Source of the DNA: Eucalyptus grandis
Taxonomy: Eukaryota; Streptophyta; Magnoliopsida; Myrtales; Myrtaceae
NCBI RefSeq assembly: GCF_016545825.1
Contig: NC_052614.1
Location: 35,124,072 to 35,188,071 of the forward strand
Length of the DNA: 64,000 nucleotides
Direction of reading: 5' to 3'
The first letter of the stretch is position 1; each line of letters opens with the position of its first letter. Both the position numbers and the translations under genes were made by a program. This document shows, piece by piece, positions 58,940-64,000 of the stretch. The notes below the pieces were generated by a model. That model ran no database searches, was not told where the DNA came from, and worked only from the letters and a program-made list of their open reading frames with translations.

Positions 58940-61900
58940 ATGATGAGCTTTTCGTCTTTAGGCAAAGAGGTTGCGTTCCTTTGTAGCGCTTCATGGATCA
59001 AACTAGCCTGCATCTGCAGGTCCCTTTGCTTCCTCCTTTCTTGCTGTTTCCGCTTCCTGCTCCTCCGAGTCAATTCCTTCTGCATCCAAGTTTTTTACTT
59101 CGTCTTCCTCTCGTTCCTCGGCTTCTGGGTCCTCAAGGCCCTAGGGCCGCGGACCGATTCCTTTAGGCCTAGGGACTTGGATCTGTTCTTCACTTCCGTC
59201 TCTGCGACGACCGTCTCGAGCATGTCGACGGTCGAGATGGAAGTCTTCTCCAACTCACAGCTTGTCGTGATGACCGTCCTGATGTTCATCGGAGGAGAGG
59301 TCTTCATTTCCCTCGTTGGGCTTCATCTTAGGAAGTCCAAGCTCCGGTGGCGCATCAGAACCGAAGACAAAGTCGCCTCTGCCGATGGCAATCTCTGCCC
59401 TTCCGCCCCAACAAATGACATTGTTGACCACATAGAGTTAGGTGGAGTGGCGAAAACAGATTGCCTGAACTCGCAGGTAGAGCCTCAATTTTACAGACCG
59501 CAAGACAAGTCCTCAGATCTTGACTATTTGAAATATTGTTCGGTTAGGTTTTTGTGTTATGTAGTGTTAGGTTACCTTCTGGTAGTCCAAGTTCTAGGAG
59601 TTGCCGCAGTTTCGCTCTATATCACACTAGTTCCTAGCACCAGAGATGTGCTAAAGAAGAAAGGTCTCAAAATGGTGACCTTTTCCGTCTTCACCACCGT
59701 GTCGACCTTCGCCAGTTGTGGGTTTGTCCCGACCAATGAAAACATGATTATCTTCAGCAAGAACTCTGGCCTCCTCCTGATTCTCATCCCTCAGGTCCTT
59801 CTTGGGAACATGCTGTTCCCGTCGAGCCTACGTTTGACGCTTTGGCTCATCGGGAGATTCAGGGAGAAAGATGAAATCGGGTACTTGTTGAGCAGGACAA
59901 GTGAAATTGGTTACAAGCACTTGCTTCCGAGCCTCTACTCGTCGCTACTGGGGGTCACGGTGATGGGGTTCGTCGGTATTCAGTTTATAATGTTTTGCTC
60001 GATGCAGTGGGATTCGGAATCGTTGAATGGACTAAGCTCCTGTGAGAAAATCGTGGGCGCGCTGTTTCAGTGCGTGAACAGCAGACATACCGGCGAGACG
60101 GTCGTCGATCTGTCCACAGTTGCTCCCGCCATCTTGGTGCTATTCGTGGTCATGATGTTAGTCTCTCTCTCTCTCTCTCAATTGTTCATTGCTATTCTGC
60201 CATCCATGATAATTTTGCAAATTAATGTTATTCAAAATTACTCTTGCTATAGACTGGCGTGTTTCGATACACTGAAAATATAGTTGCTTTTGCACCAAAG
60301 TTTTTTTTTTTTTTTTTTTTGGGATAAGTAAACAAATTTGAGAAATTAGAAATACAGTTTAGCTTGTTTACATCTAATTGAATATTAAACTATATATTCA
60401 TCTAATAACTCAAATTTTAGAGTAATTAATAGTGATTTCATAAAATCTCATACATCATAGCTGAATAATTAATTTTACGCCATCTTTTACCATTCCAAAT
60501 CCCATACTCGAATAGTGAGATAAACAAATCATATTTCTTTAGTCGGCAAAGCAAGTCATGTCATAAATTGTTGTTTAACATGTCCAATGATTTTCATAAG
60601 ATATATCACTAGAGTAATTATATTTTTTTAAGAATTTATTACCAAATAAAAGTCGTATGCAAAAATAGTTTCTCGCAGTGATATTCACCGAAAAGTCAGT
60701 GTCTGCCCCCGCTGTCCGAATATTATGAGATCACATGGGCGTCTTCAGATGTGTGGACCATCTTTGGCCGACAAAATGAAAAAGTGGGTCATAAAGGACC
60801 ACGAATGATTGATGATCAGGAAGACTAAATGTTCATTAAGGGCGAGTAATGTCATCCTTAAATTTTTAATTTGTCTAATGTGGTTTCTGAAACTTATGTG
60901 GTCCCTCGATTTTTAATCTGTTTAATGTAGTCCATTAATTTTGGTCCAATATTCAAAATGAATCTTGAACTTTTAAAATGTTTCTTATAATTTGGGGACT
61001 ACATCAAACATTTACTAATAGTTTATGAACCATATTAAACAAGTTAAAAATATAAGGGCATTATTGCATATTGGACAAAGTTCACAAACCATATTGTACA
61101 TATTAAAATTTCAGGAAAGACATTACATATTGCACTAAAATTTAGGATCCATTTATGCTTTTAACCCTATTTATACCATTGTTTGCAATTTTCATTCTCT
61201 TTGCCGAAATAGATCAAATCCTCTCCGTCATGTAGTCACTATTCGTATCCAATTGAACAAGTGATGTCAAAGGTTGGGCTGAATTTGGCGTGATAGGGAA
61301 GTGCAGATTGGTCGTGTATCACACGTTAAGAAAGTCTTTTAAGGTTGAGTATTCCAAACAACAAGAAGCTCCCAGTCACGCGTTCCTCTGCCCAAACTAG
61401 TGTTCCCTGTGGATCTGTCTGGTAGTTCATCTCCATGTCTTTCCTGTGGACCCTATTGCTCTGTTTTCCTAACGGAAGTCCTTTCTAGACAATTTGGGAA
61501 AGTTTTGAGTTATGATATCTCCTCTAAGCAGAGATGCCCCAATATGGGTCCTCTTACAAGTATCTTTACTACACTTGTCAACGCTAAAAATATTTAGTAT
61601 ATCGAAAACGGTGGAGTTTTCTCCATTGATTACCTAAAATAATCTTCGACATGTCTTGATGAGGGCTGCGTTTTCCTCCTTTTCTATTTGAATATGACTA
61701 GTGAGTTACAAATACTTAAACGGAATTCGATTAGGACTTTGTAACTGTTTCCTTTCAATTAGGGATGAAGGAAATCAAAGTTCTGCACTTAGAGGCCCAT
61801 TGAATATAAATTACCTGTGCCCTGTGTTAGAAGTACGAGAATATAAATTACAGCATTCAATTGAGTTCCATATCTAAAAAGTACGCTATTCCAATGAGCA

Positions 61901-63200
61901 TTTATAGAAATAGCAACAATAACCCACATTCACCTAGTAAAATGCATACTCCTTTATCAAACCTACCACAACCACGGATAATAATCATCTTCCACCATCT
62001 TTCCACTAACAAGTTTAATTCTCTGGTACGTTGGATGTGTGTAAGTGACGACTATTACGTGATCTCCATCCAATAATTATACTTTCATGTCCGTGATCTC
62101 CAGGTACCTTCCGCCTTACACGTCGTTTCTTCCGGTGAAAGGCAATGAGAGGCTCCCGGAAAACGGCGAAAGAAGAAAGCCGAAACAGAGTTATAGACTG
62201 CTTTTGGAGAATCTCAAATTTTCACAGCTTTCCTACCTGGCCATCTTTATCACCGTGATTTGCATCACCGAGAGGAAAAAGATGAAGGAAGATCCCCTCA
62301 ATTTCAACGTGTTGAACATCGTGGTCGAAGTGGTAAGGTAAGCATCTTTCTTTCCCCTGTTCTTTCCTTTTCATCCCGTCCTTCACTTTGAATGGACCAT
62401 ATTCATGTATAGTCATGGAAAAATAATGCACGGTGTGAAATGATTCATAAGTTTTATGAATGCAAGATTCTATGAATTTCGAGACTTTTCGGGTGTCTAA
62501 TCCAATGAAAATAGATAGATAAATAAATAAACGATAATAAATAAATATCCCATGTTCCGTGTCCATGTCCTCCAAGACATCGCGCGTTTTTTCCTATGTG
62601 CTCGTTCATTTGCTTGAGTCAAACATTTGGAAACACGTCTCCAATAGAATGAAAAATGATGTTGACATTTGGTAGTCCTTTGATCCGTGAGCAGTCAGGC
62701 CTACAAAATTAATTACTTAATTTTTATAGGGCAAGACCAATATTGTCAACATTTTTTAGGTTTAAATTATTGGTTACCTATATACCCTAGGGCTGTGAAT
62801 GGAACAAAGAATTAAACTTGTTTTCTTTTGATCTGGTCAATTTGGCACACCCTTAACACGTGCGCTCTTAAATCGTATTGACATATCAATGTAGTTTGAA
62901 CTTAATTCATAGGTAAATGCATTTCAGTTGTAAGAGTGATGGGCACGTACGCATAATTGAGTAAACCTGTGTAATGAAAGTTGTGGCTTTCAAAATTGCA
63001 GCGCATATGGAAATGTGGGGTTTACGACAGGATACAGTTGCGAACGCCAACTAAGGCCTGTCGAAGGCTGCGAGGACAAGTGGTATGGATTCTCCGGGAA
63101 ATGGAGCGATGAAAGCAAAATCATCCTCATCGTAGTCATGTTTTTCGGAAGATTAAAGAAGTTCAACATGAAGGGCGGCCGAGCTTGGATACTCCTGTAA
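58940..63200 (+). CDS. HKT1: HKT1-like high-affinity sodium/potassium transporter, 3 exons
   Basis: Exons 58,940-60,156, 62,104-62,337 and 63,002-63,200 join in frame to 549 residues with GT-AG introns. The protein has the four-repeat Trk/HKT fold. The pore loops show S94 ([12 protein letters not shown]), G261 ([14 protein letters not shown]), G385 ([13 protein letters not shown]) and G490 ([14 protein letters not shown]), the Ser-Gly-Gly-Gly filter of class I HKT proteins. By family knowledge these are plasma-membrane Na+ transporters that retrieve sodium from xylem. It lines up with Arabidopsis HKT1 from start to GRAWIL, with an N-terminus about 26 residues longer and rich in Cys. The start is the first ATG of the frame; the second (ATGATG) is equally possible. 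No lesion is visible. From memory it resembles the Eucalyptus HKT1 proteins. Confidence 0.95.
60157..62103 (+). other. HKT intron 1 (1,947 bp)
   Basis: Donor GTTAGT at 60,157 directly followed by a TC-dinucleotide run (60,162-60,179). Acceptor TGATCTCCAG at 62,103. The intron splits a Met codon (AT|G) just before YLPPYT, the same place as the first intron in Arabidopsis HKT1 as I recall it. It contains a T22-like run near 60,301 and an AT-rich repeat-like block at 60,850-61,160 with ATTAAAC/CATATTGTA motifs. No separate gene is seen inside. Confidence 0.85.
62338..63001 (+). other. HKT intron 2 (664 bp)
   Basis: Donor GTAAGC at 62,338, acceptor AAAATTGCAG at 63,001. It splits the Ser codon (AG|C) that starts [12 protein letters not shown], the fourth pore loop. 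The sequence is AT-rich and I see nothing else in it. Confidence 0.9.
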
Positions 63201-64000
63201 AGAAGATAGAAGACTTCTTGATGCCCTATGAGCAAGCAAATGGAGCATCACCAGATTAGAGACCAGGGCAAAATCATCCTCATTCTCGTCATGATTTTGC
63301 TCCTCCAACTTTTACTTTTTGTAAATTTAATGTCCATTTCTTCTTTTTTGTTTTGTCTAGTCAAGTGCAGTAGTTGTTCTAATTGCAAAAATTAACATGC
63401 CATCGAAGTTCATTTTAGGTTAAGCATAATATGTAGTCTTAGAGTTGAATCTTAGCCCCAATCAGCTAATCTGATCTCGCTTCATCGAATTTGTGATCAA
63501 GAATTTATCTTTTGTAGTTTTTGTTGAACTCAAGCGTAGTCGGACGAAACTCTAATCACCAGAACACGATCCGAGCCTCAAGGACTTCGGAGGAACTTCA
63601 TGGATCATTAAATGGCTAGACCGGGAGCCGATCAAACTGAATTAACGCCAGTTCACGCGAAGGATGAAAACCGGTCCGGTTTGGACTGGTTTGGAGTACC
63701 AATGGGAGATTTTAGCCATCGAAAGGCTTCTGGTGACTTCTCAACAAAACCCCAACCGATGGATGGTCGGGGATACACTAGAGGGATCGCCAGCAGTGGG
63801 GACTTCCATGAACCGCCTCAGGCTGCTGATCCAAGTTGGAGGATCGATCAGATCCAACACTAGCATGGATGCCGATGTTTTGCTGCCGCGAGAAAGGACC
63901 ACTAGATGAGAGGCTCTAGCAGTGGCTGCAGCAGCGATTGCTTCGACAGGGATGGGCAAACAATGGAGGTCGCCGGTGAGGATGGAAGATCGTCACGAGG
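63201..64000. other. Downstream of HKT: 3' flank and unassigned sequence
   Basis: The first ~250 bp are AT-rich and should contain the HKT 3' UTR; no textbook AATAAA was found. From about 63,520 the composition changes to more GC-balanced sequence with short frames in both directions (for example MARPGADQTELTPVHAK on the plus strand). None carries a domain I recognise; it may be the edge of another transposon. Confidence 0.4.

Overview
The window is nuclear DNA of a dicot plant. It has GT-AG introns, a plant HKT-type sodium transporter, decayed pentatricopeptide-repeat (PPR) sequence and dense layers of LTR retrotransposons, a LINE, a SINE and MITEs. My best guess for the source is Eucalyptus or a close Myrtaceae relative. 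This rests on the HKT1 protein, whose 549-residue length and sequence style recall the Eucalyptus HKT1 proteins, and has not been checked by any search. Only one gene looks intact: the three-exon HKT1-like gene at 58,940-63,200 (+). Everything else with protein similarity is a pseudogene or a transposon remnant.

Layout. 1-2,055 and 9,591-9,840 look like two halves of one LTR, followed by a tRNA-iMet-type primer site at 9,846. The LTR is split by a minus-strand solo LTR (2,056-9,590). That solo LTR is itself split by a plus-strand solo LTR (4,188-9,081, exact 5-bp target duplication ACAAA), which contains a truncated Copia element. From 9,846 to 12,131 lie a decayed Gypsy gag and a decayed Copia integrase/reverse transcriptase. 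13,522-16,858 is a short LTR element that carries gag only. 16,859-20,035 is AT-rich noncoding DNA. A decayed LINE (minus strand) fills 20,036-25,660. 25,661-32,264 holds noncoding repeat DNA and at least three LTR ends of the family seen at the left edge.

33.2-36.0 kb is a PPR pseudogene, apparently from the At3g06920-like family. It is followed by a decayed multi-exon gene (about 37.9-42.4 kb) with a PIF/Harbinger-like element in one intron. 42.4-47.0 kb has no recognisable gene, only a MITE candidate and one small unexplained ORF. 47,049 to about 57,700 is an old minus-strand Ty3/Gypsy chromovirus with primer site, polypurine tract and all domains recognisable but broken. A tRNA-derived SINE sits in one of its LTRs, and the empty site is visible in the other.

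The HKT gene has the Ser-Gly-Gly-Gly filter of class I (HKT1) transporters, so by family knowledge it should be a sodium-selective uniporter. Just upstream of its start codon is a 22-bp direct repeat, each copy with a palindromic core; this is the most interesting regulatory-looking sequence in the window. I found no CRISPR array, rRNA, tRNA gene or bacterial-type operon. I did not find a wholly new system. The best material for follow-up is the HKT 5' region, the nested and dated transposon layers, the gag-only LTR family and the two neighbouring pseudogenes.
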